From: Muribaculaceae bacterium
Lineage (GTDB): Bacteria; Bacteroidota; Bacteroidia; Bacteroidales; Muribaculaceae
Direction: 5' to 3'
Assembly: GCA_017454355.1 (NCBI GenBank)
Contig: JAFTDD010000014.1
Span: 1-64,000 of the forward strand
Length of the DNA: 64,000 nt
A model generated the notes under the pieces. That model had not been told where the DNA came from. It saw only the letters and a list, made by a program, of their open reading frames with translations, and made no database searches. Position numbers and translations under genes: made by a program. Positions 8,183-17,602 of the stretch are shown in pieces (positions within the stretch are counted from its first letter, which is position 1; every line of letters starts with the position of its first letter).

Positions 8183-10188
8183 TGGACTTGTTTAAACAAC
8201 GCATCGACCAGTTGCGTCGCGAACTCAACGAGCACAACCACCGCTACTACGTGCTCAACGCCCCGACAATCAGCGATCAAGAGTACGACCACCTGCTGCG
8301 CGAACTCGAAGACCTTGAGCGAGACTATCCGCAGTATGCCGACCCTCTCTCGCCAACGCAGCGCGTGGGCAGCGACATCACCAAGGGTTTTGAGCAGGTC
8401 ACTCACGAGCGGCCGATGATGTCGCTCGCCAACAGTTACTCTATTGAGGAGGTGCAAGACTTCCTGCGGCGCGCGCGTGAGGGATTGGGCGGTGAGCAAT
8501 GTGAGATTGTGGGCGAACTGAAGTATGATGGCACGTCAATCTCAATCACCTACGACGACGGACGCCTCACCCGTGCCGTAACGCGCGGTGACGGCACTCG
8601 CGGCGATGATGTCACGGCAAATGTCAAGACCATCCGCAGCGTTCCGCTCACCTTGCCCGAGGATGGCGATTGGCCACGGCACTTTGAGGTGCGTGGTGAA
8701 ATACTGTTGCCCTGGGAACGTTTTGACGCGCTCAACCGCGAGCGACAAGAACAAGAGGAGCCGCTGTTCGCCAATCCGCGCAATGCCGCAGCCGGCACGC
8801 TAAAATTGCAGAATAGCGCCGAGGTGGCCCGTCGTGGCCTGGATGCCGTTTTCTATTTTCTATTGGGCGATAATCTGCCCTTCGCCACCCATCATGAGAG
8901 CATCGACGCCCTCAAGCGGTGGGGCTTTAAAACGGGTATGCTCAGTCGCCTGGACGATATAGACCATATCGCCGACTTTATCGCGCATTGGGACGAGGAA
9001 CGACGCCACTTGCCCGTTGCCACCGACGGCCTCGTGTTCAAGATTGACAACCTGCGACAGCAACTCAACTTGGGCTCAACCGCTAAGTCGCCACGCTGGG
9101 CCATCGCCTATAAGTTTGCTCCGGAGCGGGAGTGCACGTTGTTGAAGAGCGTGTCGTTTGAGGTAGGGCGCACGGGTGTTATCACGCCTGTGGCCAATCT
9201 GGAGCCGGTGTTGCTCAGCGGCACTATTGTCAAACGCGCCTCGCTGCACAACGCCGACATCATCGAGCAACTTGACATCCGCGACGGCGATCACGTGTTT
9301 GTGGAAAAAGGCGGCGAGATTATTCCCAAAATTGTGGGCGTCGACCTCAAGCAGCGTCCGGCCGGAGCCAAGCCGGTGCAGTTCGTGTCACATTGCCCGG
9401 AGTGTGGCACGCCGCTGCGTCGTGACGACGGCGAGGCGGCATGGGTGTGCCCTAATAGCCGAGGCTGCGCTCCTCAAATTGTGGGACGCATCGAGCACTT
9501 CGTCTCGCGCCACGCGATGAATATCGATGGCGTGGGAAGCGAGGCGGCGGCACAACTTCACGCTGCCGGACTGGTGAATGACCCGGCGGACCTGTACGAC
9601 CTCACCGAGGCGCAACTTGTGGCTCTCGACCGATGGCAGCAGCGCAGCGCGCGACGCCTGCTTCAGGGACTGGAACAGAGCAGGGGAGTGCCGTTTGCGA
9701 GAGTGCTGTTTGCCCTCTCAATCCCCAACGTGGGCGAGACAACGGCGCGCCAACTCACGGCTACAGTCCACGATATCGACACCTTGATGGCGATGAGCGC
9801 AGAGCAACTTGCCACCATTCCCGATGTGGGAAAGGTCATCGCCGATGGTATCGTTGAATTTTTTGCCGACCCGCTCAACCGCACCCTCGTCGAGCGACTT
9901 CGTGCAGCCGGATTGCAGTTGGCTCTCACTGCCGAGGAGACTGCCGGACGCACTGACCGCCTTGCCGGCAAGAAGATTGTTATAAGTGGCACATTCTCAC
10001 GTCATTCACGTGAAGAATATAAAGCGATGATTGAACAGCACGGAGGCAAGAATGTCAGTTCGATTAGTGGCGCCACATCGATGGTGCTCGCCGGCGAGAA
10101 TATGGGACCCGCCAAACTTGAGAAAGCCCGCCGCTTGAGCATCGACATTATCGACGAAGACACCTTCCTAAAAATGCTCGACAGTTAA
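8179..10188 (+). CDS. ligA: NAD-dependent DNA ligase LigA
   Basis: A 669-residue enzyme that seals DNA nicks using NAD+. Domains in order: Ia domain, adenylation domain with the catalytic lysine K115 in ELKYDGTS, OB fold, a four-cysteine zinc finger (CPEC, then CPNSRGC, around residues 410-435), helix-hairpin-helix repeats and a C-terminal BRCT domain (from about residue 590, GKKIVISGTFS). Length matches the family. The ATG overlaps the previous stop (ATGATGG), implying coupled translation; the second ATG, one codon on, is an alternative. Confidence 0.97.
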   Translation: MMDLFKQRIDQLRRELNEHNHRYYVLNAPTISDQEYDHLLRELEDLERDYPQYADPLSPTQRVGSDITKGFEQVTHERPMMSLANSYSIEEVQDFLRRAREGLGGEQCEIVGELKYDGTSISITYDDGRLTRAVTRGDGTRGDDVTANVKTIRSVPLTLPEDGDWPRHFEVRGEILLPWERFDALNRERQEQEEPLFANPRNAAAGTLKLQNSAEVARRGLDAVFYFLLGDNLPFATHHESIDALKRWGFKTGMLSRLDDIDHIADFIAHWDEERRHLPVATDGLVFKIDNLRQQLNLGSTAKSPRWAIAYKFAPERECTLLKSVSFEVGRTGVITPVANLEPVLLSGTIVKRASLHNADIIEQLDIRDGDHVFVEKGGEIIPKIVGVDLKQRPAGAKPVQFVSHCPECGTPLRRDDGEAAWVCPNSRGCAPQIVGRIEHFVSRHAMNIDGVGSEAAAQLHAAGLVNDPADLYDLTEAQLVALDRWQQRSARRLLQGLEQSRGVPFARVLFALSIPNVGETTARQLTATVHDIDTLMAMSAEQLATIPDVGKVIADGIVEFFADPLNRTLVERLRAAGLQLALTAEETAGRTDRLAGKKIVISGTFSRHSREEYKAMIEQHGGKNVSSISGATSMVLAGENMGPAKLEKARRLSIDIIDEDTFLKMLDS

Positions 10189-10192
10189 ATCA

Positions 10193-10236
10193 CCCCTAGA
10201 ATTCCTAGGAACCCTAGAAAATCTAGGAACACTAGT
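10193..10236. repeat. CCTAGAA-type micro-tandem repeat
   Basis: Degenerate 9-10-bp units of the type CCCTAGAATT / CCTAGGAAC fill most of the 70-nt gap after ligA. The same unit family recurs at 27638-27736 and, more degenerate, at 16400-16470. Confidence 0.7.
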
Positions 10237-10258
10237 AAAAAAACGACTCTCAAACGAT

Positions 10259-11161
10259 ATGAACGAAAATTTACCCAAAAGACGGCTTTCGCTGCCCGCA
10301 GCGCTATTGCTGCTGGCCGCGTTGGTGTTCATCGGCTTCATGCTCGCCTCCGTCGCACTGATGGTGTTGCAGTCGCTCGGGCTGCTCAATCTTGAGTCGA
10401 GAACTCATCTGCTTTGGCTCACCGTCGGACAGGATGTCTTGGCATTCATCTTGCCTGCCGTAGTCCTCGCGCGCTTCCTGTGGCAGCGCCCCTGCGCCGC
10501 CTTGCGCCTGAATGTGCCGCCATCGTGGATGGCACTTGCCGCGGTAGTCCTCATGCAGGTGATTGCCCTGCCGGCCATGAACTGGATTGTTGACTGGAAC
10601 GCCCACGTCGTCCTGCCTACGGCCCTTGAGAGCGTGTTGCGCCCAATGGAAGATGCCGCTGCTCTTCAAACCGAACTGCTGCTCAATGTGACTAATGTTT
10701 GGCAGATGCTTGCCGGAGTGCTCGTTATCGGCTTAGTGGCGGCACTGAGCGAGGAACTGCTCTTCCGCGGTGCCGTGCAAGGCACATGGATGGACTATAG
10801 TGGCCAACGCCACGTTGCGGTGTGGGGCGTCGCAATTCTCTTTAGTGCCATCCATTTGCAGTTCTACGGCTTTGTGCCCAGGATGTTGCTCGGCGTGTGG
10901 TTTGGTTATCTGCTATTGTGGACGCGTTCGCTGTGGGTACCCATTATCGCCCACTTCCTCAACAACACCATCGTAGTCGTGTCGAGTTACATCGCCGCAT
11001 GCAACGGCGCAGATGAGAATATTGTCGACACCATCGGTTTGCCGGCTCTCGGTCAGTTGCCCTGGGTCGCGATGGTGAGTATGGTGGCCTCTATTGCTCT
11101 TGTCGTGCTCGCCTCGAAATATTTTTCACGAAAAAATGATGATGATTTTTCGGCACTTTAA
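10259..11161 (+). CDS. CPBP family intramembrane metalloprotease
   Basis: A 300-residue polytopic membrane protein of the CAAX protease/bacteriocin-processing (Abi) family. The catalytic block SEELLFRG (E165, E166, R170), a second-helix histidine (H199 in SAIHLQ) and HFLNN (H232) are all present. The bacterial substrate is generally unknown. Encoded 70 nt after ligA. Confidence 0.88.
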   Translation: MNENLPKRRLSLPAALLLLAALVFIGFMLASVALMVLQSLGLLNLESRTHLLWLTVGQDVLAFILPAVVLARFLWQRPCAALRLNVPPSWMALAAVVLMQVIALPAMNWIVDWNAHVVLPTALESVLRPMEDAAALQTELLLNVTNVWQMLAGVLVIGLVAALSEELLFRGAVQGTWMDYSGQRHVAVWGVAILFSAIHLQFYGFVPRMLLGVWFGYLLLWTRSLWVPIIAHFLNNTIVVVSSYIAACNGADENIVDTIGLPALGQLPWVAMVSMVASIALVVLASKYFSRKNDDDFSAL

Positions 11162-11172
11162 AAATAAATTTC

Positions 11173-11180
11173 TATCTTTG
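11173..11180 (+). promoter_or_regulatory. Bacteroidota -7 element (TATCTTTG)
   Basis: A TAnnTTTG match 12 nt after the CPBP stop and 74 nt before sppA. It probably drives the sppA-lpxK-nucleoside phosphorylase run. Confidence 0.6.
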
Positions 11181-11254
11181 TAGATTGATAGAGCCGCATT
11201 GGCGGTGATAATCGCTGATGTGATTGTAAAACAATATTTTAGATCCTAACCATT

Positions 11255-13045
11255 ATGATGAAGAAATTTCTGCTCGTCGTGTGCGGGTCATTTGTGGGAG
11301 TGATTTTGGCGTTGACATTTTTTGTCATCGCCACCATTCTGTTCAGCCTCTCCATTGCCTCGATGGGTGGAGGCAAGGCCACTTCTGTGGAGAAACATTC
11401 AATCCTTCACCTCGACCTCGACGGCGAGATTGCCGAGCGTCCCGCCACGCCGTCTCCCACGATGGCCGACCTGGCCAGCGGCTCGATGCCAAGCGAGGCA
11501 ACCGGCCTTAATATGCTTGTCAAAGCCATTGACGACGCTGCAACAAACGACAAAATCGACGGCATTTACCTCGAGTGCAATGGCGCAATGGCGGCACCGG
11601 CCACCCTCACCGCCTTGCGTAAGGCCTTGAAGAACTTCAAGACCAAAACTGAGGGCAAGAAATTTATCTATGCTTTCGCCAACCAGGGTTACGGACAGGG
11701 CGACTACTACCTCGCCAGTGTGGCCGACAGCCTGTTTGTCAATCCCGAGGGTGCCCTTGACCTTCACGGCATGGCGTCCAGCATCCCTTACCTCAAGCGC
11801 TTGATGGAAAAGGTGGGTGTTGAAATGCAGGTGGTGCGTGTGGGAACCTTCAAGAGCGCAGTCGAGCCTTATATGCTGGACAGTATCAGCCCCGCCAACC
11901 GTTTGCAGACCGAGCATTACCTCGGCTCAATCTGGGGCGAGATCAGCAACGAAATTGCCGCCGACCGCAAGATTGCTCCCGAGCGCCTCAACTCCCTCGT
12001 CGACAGCATCCTTATCACGCGTTCGGCGCAAGAAATCGTCGACCTGGGTCTGCTGGACGGCATCTGCTTCCGCAAGGACTTCGAGAAGAAACTCAAGGCT
12101 CTCACCGAGGTTGATGAGGATGATGACCTCGCGCTGGTTTCTCCATCCGAACTTGTGACCGACCTCGACACGCCGGCAAGCGGCGAGCACATCGCAGTGC
12201 TCTACGCAGTGGGCGAGATCGATGACGATGACAGCGATATGAACGATGACGCTATCCACGGCGAGAAAATGGTTGAGATTATTGATGAACTCGCCAAGGA
12301 CGACAACGTTAAGGGCCTCGTGCTGCGCGTCAACTCACCCGGCGGCAGCGCGTTTGCCAGCGAACAGATTTGGAAAGCACTCGACGACTTCAAGGCCGCC
12401 GGCAAACCGTTGGCCGTCTCGATGGGCGACTATGCCGCCAGCGGTGGCTATTATATCTCGAGCGGCGCCGGACGCATCTTTGCCGAGCCCACAACCATCA
12501 CCGGTTCGATTGGTATTTTCGGCACTATCCCCTGTATGCAGGAACTGATGGAGGATAAGTTGGGCGTTCACATCAGTGTTGTAAAGACCAACAAAAACTC
12601 CGACATGGGATTGATGACCAAGCGCCTCACACCATCTCAGCTCGCTGCCTTGCAGCAGATGGTCAACCGCGGTTATGACCTCTTTACAAAGCGCTGTGCC
12701 GACGGACGTGGCGTCTCTCAAGATTCGATAAAGGTCATCGCCGAAGGACGAGTGTGGGACGGCAAGAGTGCTCTCAAGATCGGCTTGGTCGATGAGTTGG
12801 GCGGACTTGACGAGGCCATCGCATGGGTCGCCAACGAGGCAGGCCTCGACAAGGACTGCGACACGCAGTGCTATCCCTCTCTCGAGGAGAATTGGAAGGC
12901 GATGGTCACCAAGATGATGAATGCCCAGGCCGAGGTCCGCATGGCCGACGAGATGGGGCTCTTCTACGACTACTACAAGGAGTTGCGGCAGACTCTCGGT
13001 CGCGACCACGTCCTCTGCCTCATGTTTGACCGCGTAACGCTCTAA
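11255..13045 (+). CDS. sppA: Signal peptide peptidase SppA, 67K type
   Basis: A 596-residue membrane-bound serine protease that degrades cleaved signal peptides. An N-terminal transmembrane helix (residues 5-35) is followed by two S49-type repeats. The catalytic lysine is K200 in GTFKSAVEPY and the nucleophile is S396 in DYAASGGYY, at the expected spacing for the long form. lpxK follows after 33 nt. Confidence 0.94.
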   Translation: MMKKFLLVVCGSFVGVILALTFFVIATILFSLSIASMGGGKATSVEKHSILHLDLDGEIAERPATPSPTMADLASGSMPSEATGLNMLVKAIDDAATNDKIDGIYLECNGAMAAPATLTALRKALKNFKTKTEGKKFIYAFANQGYGQGDYYLASVADSLFVNPEGALDLHGMASSIPYLKRLMEKVGVEMQVVRVGTFKSAVEPYMLDSISPANRLQTEHYLGSIWGEISNEIAADRKIAPERLNSLVDSILITRSAQEIVDLGLLDGICFRKDFEKKLKALTEVDEDDDLALVSPSELVTDLDTPASGEHIAVLYAVGEIDDDDSDMNDDAIHGEKMVEIIDELAKDDNVKGLVLRVNSPGGSAFASEQIWKALDDFKAAGKPLAVSMGDYAASGGYYISSGAGRIFAEPTTITGSIGIFGTIPCMQELMEDKLGVHISVVKTNKNSDMGLMTKRLTPSQLAALQQMVNRGYDLFTKRCADGRGVSQDSIKVIAEGRVWDGKSALKIGLVDELGGLDEAIAWVANEAGLDKDCDTQCYPSLEENWKAMVTKMMNAQAEVRMADEMGLFYDYYKELRQTLGRDHVLCLMFDRVTL

Positions 13046-13078
13046 CCGGTCAACAGTTAACGGTAAACTTTTCATGAT

Positions 13079-14215
13079 ATGAGTCTCCTCACCCGCATCC
13101 TTAACGCTAAGCATCGCAAGATGTTACTCGACGCCATTCTCACGCCGTGCTCGTGGGTCTATGGCGGTGTGGTGTGGGTGAGGAACTTCCTCTTTGAACG
13201 CGGTTGGATTAAGCGGCATTCCTTCAAGGTGCCCGTCGTCAGCGTGGGCAACATCACCGTGGGCGGCACTGGCAAGACGCCTATGGTGGAGTATATCATC
13301 GAGGCGCTCTATTCAAGATACAACATCGCGGTGCTCAGCCGTGGGTATAAGCGCATGACAAGCGGCTTTATCCTCGCCACCGACTCGCTCTCGCCGCGAG
13401 ACATCGGCGACGAGCCGTTCCAAATCTTCCACAAGTTCAACGGATTGATTAAGTTGGCCGTGTGTGAGGACCGCGTTGAGGGCATCAACCGCCTGCTGGA
13501 ACTCCACCCTGACATCAATTTGATTTTGCTTGACGATGCGTTCCAGCACCGTCAAGTCAAGCCCAAGGTGAACGTGGTGCTTGTCGACTATACGCGTTTG
13601 CCCTATGAGGATAAGTTGCTGCCGCTGGGCAACCTGCGCGAGCCGATGCACTATCTCACGTTGCAAAGTGATATTGTTGTCGTCACAAAGTGTCCGCCCG
13701 ACATCCTGCCGCGCGACATGCGACTGGTCAAAGAGCACCTTGACCTCTTCCCCGACACCTCGCTCTACTATAGCACAATCCGCTATGGCGCGCCGCGCCC
13801 CATTTTCCCCGTGCCCGACGTGCGCATCAATTCGCTCCAAGACCTCAGGCCCGGCGATGCGGTGCTATGCCTCACCGGCATCGCCAACCATCGGCCTTTT
13901 GCCAAGTATCTGATGTCATTCGGCGCAGCAACGCGCGTCATTCACTTTGACGACCATCACTATTACTCGCGTGCCGACTTTGAACTCATCTTCAGCGAAC
14001 TCGATAAACTGCCCGGAGAGCGCAAGTTTGTCATCACCACCGAGAAGGATGCCGTCAAAATCCTCAACAACGCCTATTATCCACCCGAACGACGCTCGCT
14101 CATCTATTTCGTCCCCATCAAGGTCGGACTTATGGAACAGGACGGGCCACGGTTTATCGATAACTTGGTGCGACGCATCGAGAGCCATAACGACGACCCT
14201 ACCCACGTTGACTAA
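13079..14215 (+). CDS. lpxK: Tetraacyldisaccharide 4'-kinase LpxK
   Basis: A 378-residue inner-membrane enzyme that phosphorylates the 4' position of the lipid A disaccharide. A hydrophobic N-terminal helix (20-40) precedes the P-loop GNITVGGTGKTP (57-68), and the DDAFQHR block typical of the family is present. Length is close to other Bacteroidota LpxK. It shows this organism makes lipid A, consistent with the acyltransferase at 2026. Confidence 0.95.
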   Translation: MSLLTRILNAKHRKMLLDAILTPCSWVYGGVVWVRNFLFERGWIKRHSFKVPVVSVGNITVGGTGKTPMVEYIIEALYSRYNIAVLSRGYKRMTSGFILATDSLSPRDIGDEPFQIFHKFNGLIKLAVCEDRVEGINRLLELHPDINLILLDDAFQHRQVKPKVNVVLVDYTRLPYEDKLLPLGNLREPMHYLTLQSDIVVVTKCPPDILPRDMRLVKEHLDLFPDTSLYYSTIRYGAPRPIFPVPDVRINSLQDLRPGDAVLCLTGIANHRPFAKYLMSFGAATRVIHFDDHHYYSRADFELIFSELDKLPGERKFVITTEKDAVKILNNAYYPPERRSLIYFVPIKVGLMEQDGPRFIDNLVRRIESHNDDPTHVD

Positions 14216-14255
14216 CGACTAATTATTTGTAACCTATAAAAAACTATCAACTCCA

Positions 14256-15095
14256 ATGAAAGAAGAAAAAAACTGGCTTGAACTGATCAAGCAAACCGCG
14301 GACTTTATCCGCACAAAGGTGAACCGATTGCCAAAGACGGCCATTATCCTCGGTACAGGCCTTGGTGACCTCGCCAGTCACATCAACGCCGAGGTCTCGT
14401 TGCCTTACAACGAGATTCCCAACTTCCCCGTCTCGACCGTTGAGGGACATGCCGGAAGAATGATTTTCGGTACGTTAGGCGACAAGTACATTATGGCTAT
14501 GCAGGGACGTTTCCATTTCTATGAGGGCTACTCGATGAAGGAGAGCACTTTCCCCGTGAGAGTGATGAAGGAACTGGGCGTCAAGACCCTCTTTGTGAGC
14601 AACGCCTCCGGTGGCATGAACCCCAACTTCCGCATCGGCGATATCATGATTATCACCGACCATATCAACCTCTTCCCGGAGCACCCGCTACACGGCAAGA
14701 ACTATAACGAACTCGGTCCGCGTTTTCCGGCAATGAACGAGGCCTACAGCAAGCGTCTCATCGCTATGGCACGTGACATCGCCAAGGAGAAGAACATTCG
14801 CCTTGTGGAGGGCGTCTATGTGGGCACTCAGGGTCCAACCTTCGAGACGCCGGCAGAGTATCGCTACTTCTATCGCATTGGAGGTGACGCCGTGGGCATG
14901 AGTACTGTGCCCGAGGTGATTGTGGCGCGCCACGGCGGCATGGAAGTGTTTGGACTCAGCGTTATCACTGACCTGGGCGGAGAGGGCATCGCTCCCGACG
15001 TCAGCCACGAGGAGGTGCAGAAGGCCGCCGCCGCCGCCGAGCCTATCATGTCGATGGTGATGGAGGAAATCATCAACCGCAACGAGGAGCTCTGA
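14256..15095 (+). CDS. punA: Purine nucleoside phosphorylase (trimeric type I)
   Basis: A 279-residue member of the 6-oxopurine PNP family, which splits purine nucleosides with phosphate. ILGTGLG (31-37) is the phosphate loop; GPTFETPAE with E197 matches the purine-binding glutamate of the human enzyme, and MSTVPEV is conserved. The residue aligned with human N243 is aspartate (D239 in VITDLGG), which could shift purine preference. Forty nucleotides after lpxK, probably co-transcribed. Confidence 0.9.
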   Translation: MKEEKNWLELIKQTADFIRTKVNRLPKTAIILGTGLGDLASHINAEVSLPYNEIPNFPVSTVEGHAGRMIFGTLGDKYIMAMQGRFHFYEGYSMKESTFPVRVMKELGVKTLFVSNASGGMNPNFRIGDIMIITDHINLFPEHPLHGKNYNELGPRFPAMNEAYSKRLIAMARDIAKEKNIRLVEGVYVGTQGPTFETPAEYRYFYRIGGDAVGMSTVPEVIVARHGGMEVFGLSVITDLGGEGIAPDVSHEEVQKAAAAAEPIMSMVMEEIINRNEEL

Positions 15096-15117
15096 TTTTC
15101 AATACACTGATTATTAT

Positions 15118-15319
15118 AACACGAATTACCATGAATTATTCATGCAATACTTCGGTAAATAATGATAAAGTGCTATAAAAAATGTTTCGCGTCTATTTTC
15201 GTCTATAACGACGTCTATTTTGTCAATTTTTTTATTTTAAACGTGAATTGACGTTGTCATAGACGTGAATTGACGCTAACCTCAAAATTTACCGAAGTAA
15301 TATCATGGTAATTCGTGTT
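15118..15319. repeat. 202-bp palindromic element (MITE-like), full copy
   Basis: Perfect 17-bp outer arms (15118-15134 AACACGAATTACCATGA against 15303-15319), perfect 13-bp next arms (15148-15160 against 15287-15299, around TTCGGTAAAT) and imperfect ~31-bp inner arms (15189-15220 against 15246-15276). The whole unit can fold as one long hairpin. It has no coding capacity. It fills nearly all of the gap between the nucleoside phosphorylase and thiL. Other copies: 157-263 (half), 2989-3143, and a tip at 1966-1987. Confidence 0.85.
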
Positions 15320-15338
15320 TAAAACTTGCTGTGTCGAT

Positions 15339-16370
15339 ATGCAAGAAACCGAAATTTCAACCCTTGGTGAGTTCGGATTAATAGAAAAACTCACCGAGGG
15401 TATTACAATCAAGAATAATTCAACACAGCGCGGCGTGGGCGACGATTGCGCCGTGCTCAAGTATGGCGACAAATGCACTCTTGTCACCACCGATTTGTTG
15501 CTCGAGGGTATCCATTTTGACCTTACCTATGTGCCGTTGCGCCACTTGGGGTATAAGGCTGTGGTGGTTAACCTGAGCGACATCTACGCTATGAATGGCA
15601 CTCCGCGCCAAATCACTGTTTCGCTCGGCATCAGCAAACGCTTCACCGTGGAGCACATCAGCGAACTCTATGCCGGCATGAGATTGGCTTGCGAGCGATA
15701 TGGCGTTGATCTTGTTGGAGGTGACACAAGCGCGAGTGTCACCGGCCTCATTATCAGTATAACAGCCCTTGGTGAAGCCGCCGCTGGCGATATTGTCTAC
15801 CGTAGCGGCGCACACGACACTGACCTGCTATGCGTTAGCGGTGACCTGGGCGCAGCCTATATGGGCCTGCAGTTGCTCGAGCGTGAACGCGAGGCAAGTG
15901 CAGGCATCAAGGATTTCCAGCCGGACTTCGCCGGTCGTGAATATATTATTGAGCGCCAACTCAAACCCGAGGCCCGACGCGATGTGATAGAGGAGATGCG
16001 CGCGCTGGGCATCACGCCCACGGCAATGATGGACGTGAGTGATGGCCTGTCGAGCGAATTGCTGCATATCTGTAAGGAAAGCAATGTCGGCTGCCGTGTG
16101 TTTGAGGACCGCATCCCAATTGATTATCAGACGGCGGTTATGGCCGAAGAGCTGAATATGAACCTTGTTACGGCGGCGATGAATGGGGGAGAGGACTACG
16201 AATTGCTTTTCACCGTGCCGCTTTCGCAGCACGAACTGGTGTCGCAGATGAAGACCGCCCACCTCATCGGTCACATCACCAAGCCGGAGTTAGGTGCTGT
16301 GCTCGTCAGCCGTGATAATGCCGAACTTCCCATTCGCGCCCAAGGCTGGAACGCATTCCACAATTCATAA
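15339..16370 (+). CDS. thiL: Thiamine-monophosphate kinase ThiL
   Basis: A 343-residue AIR synthase-like kinase making thiamine diphosphate from thiamine monophosphate. The N-terminal GDDCAV metal loop, VGGDTS and MDVSDGLSSEL are diagnostic. I place the start at ATG 15339 (MQETEISTLGEFG), which fits the family; the longer GTG start at 15315 lies inside the arm of the palindromic repeat and is less likely. No TPP riboswitch was recognised in front. Confidence 0.94.
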   Translation: MQETEISTLGEFGLIEKLTEGITIKNNSTQRGVGDDCAVLKYGDKCTLVTTDLLLEGIHFDLTYVPLRHLGYKAVVVNLSDIYAMNGTPRQITVSLGISKRFTVEHISELYAGMRLACERYGVDLVGGDTSASVTGLIISITALGEAAAGDIVYRSGAHDTDLLCVSGDLGAAYMGLQLLEREREASAGIKDFQPDFAGREYIIERQLKPEARRDVIEEMRALGITPTAMMDVSDGLSSELLHICKESNVGCRVFEDRIPIDYQTAVMAEELNMNLVTAAMNGGEDYELLFTVPLSQHELVSQMKTAHLIGHITKPELGAVLVSRDNAELPIRAQGWNAFHNS

Positions 16371-16482
16371 TTATTGTCTTCTGCTTGATTCGCTATAATT
16401 TCTAGTTTTACTAGAGTTCCTAGTTTTCCTATAATTCCAAGATTTTCCAGATTCCATAGATTCCTATTGGAGCAATAGCAGC

Positions 16483-16523
16483 AAAAAGCCTAATTGTCGC
16501 GAAGCGCGATAATTAGGCTTTTT
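16483..16523. terminator. Bidirectional terminator between thiL and udp
   Basis: A stem of AAAAAGCCTAATT (16483-16495) against AATTAGGCTTTTT (16511-16523), with an inner TCGC/GCGA pair. A-rich on the left and T-rich on the right, it can serve both convergent genes. Upstream, 16400-16470 holds degenerate CTAG-containing repeats. Confidence 0.85.
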
Positions 16524-16551
16524 TTTAGGATGGCAAGTTGTTGGGAGTCTG

Positions 16552-17436
16552 TCACTCAGTCATGCGAGTAATCACCGTCTCAATCAGGTCGCGCACTGCC
16601 GTCTTGTAGTTGGGATTGGCGCTCGTGGCAACGCGGTTGGCGATAATAGAGCAGACGGTCATCGCGCGATGGCCAAGCAATGCGGCGAGACCCTGCAGTG
16701 CCGCGCTCTCCATCTCATAGTTGGTGATGTGGCCTCCGTTGAACTCAAACGATTCAATGCGGTGGTTGAGTTCCGGCTCGGCAAGCGGCAGACGCACCTC
16801 ACGACCCTGAGGACCATAGAATCCAACGGCCGAAATCGTGTAGCCGCGCACCATATCGTCGCGACCCACCTTGGCCACCAGTTCCGGGTTGGCATCAACC
16901 ACATAGGGCTTGGCGAATAGAGGATTCCACTTCACGTGCTCACAGAAGGCACGTTCAAACTCAAGGTCAGCAACCAAGTTGCGACCGGCGTAGAAGTTGA
17001 GCACGCCGTCAAAACCGATTGCCTTGCCGGCAATAACAGGAGTGCCAACGGGCACATAGGGCTGCAGGCCGCCGCTGGTGCCGATGCGCACGATATTGAG
17101 AGTGCGGTGCTCCTCTTTGGGTAGACGGGTCTTGAAGTCGACGTTTGCCAGAGCGTCGAGTTCGGTCATCACGATGTCGATGTTGTCGGGGCCGATACCG
17201 TGCGACAGCGCCATGATGGGTTTGCCGTTCTTGGTGCCGCCGATGGTGTGGAACTCGCGGCTGGAGACCTCAAAGTCGCGTGTGTCAAACATTGTGGCAA
17301 TCATGTCGACGCGACCCGGGTCGCCACAAACGATGATGTTGTCGGTCAATTGCTCGGGCAGCAGGTGGATGTGAAATACCGAGCCGTCGCTGTTGATGAT
17401 GAGTTCGCTGTCGGGAATTGGTTTTCTGTCAGCCAT
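16552..17436 (-). CDS. udp: Uridine phosphorylase-family nucleoside phosphorylase
   Basis: A 294-residue PNP_UDP_1 enzyme of the hexameric class. VCGDPGRVD near residues 37-45 is the phosphate-binding loop, and FEFNGGHITNYEMESAAL holds the ribose-binding EMES motif. It probably splits uridine for salvage; purine use cannot be excluded from sequence alone. It has its own promoter at 17476-17506 and shares the terminator at 16483. Confidence 0.87.
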   Translation of the reverse strand: MADRKPIPDSELIINSDGSVFHIHLLPEQLTDNIIVCGDPGRVDMIATMFDTRDFEVSSREFHTIGGTKNGKPIMALSHGIGPDNIDIVMTELDALANVDFKTRLPKEEHRTLNIVRIGTSGGLQPYVPVGTPVIAGKAIGFDGVLNFYAGRNLVADLEFERAFCEHVKWNPLFAKPYVVDANPELVAKVGRDDMVRGYTISAVGFYGPQGREVRLPLAEPELNHRIESFEFNGGHITNYEMESAALQGLAALLGHRAMTVCSIIANRVATSANPNYKTAVRDLIETVITRMTE

Positions 17437-17475
17437 TTTATAAAAGTTTTAAAAGGTTGTTTGTGAAATAAAAAG

Positions 17476-17506
17476 CAAAATTACTATTTTTTTTTGATAT
17501 TTGCAA
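17476..17506 (-). promoter_or_regulatory. TTG / TAATTTTG promoter of udp
   Basis: On the minus strand, TAATTTTG (17476-17483) with TTG (17504-17506) 20 nt further upstream. The start codon is 39 nt downstream of the -7 box. Confidence 0.65.
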
Positions 17507-17602
17507 CCGTTTGCCGCTTTTTCTCAAAAAAAGTGCGAAGCGCAAAGTATTTTCTTCGCACTTCGCACTTATTTAGTCGTTAGTTGTACTTCGTACTTAA
17601 TT

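Noticed and set aside
15315..15338. GTG start for ThiL eight codons upstream
   Set aside because: It falls inside the arm of the palindromic element, and family members start at the block beginning at 15339.
15096..15338. TPP riboswitch ahead of thiL
   Set aside because: No THI-box sequence is visible; the gap is filled by the palindromic element.
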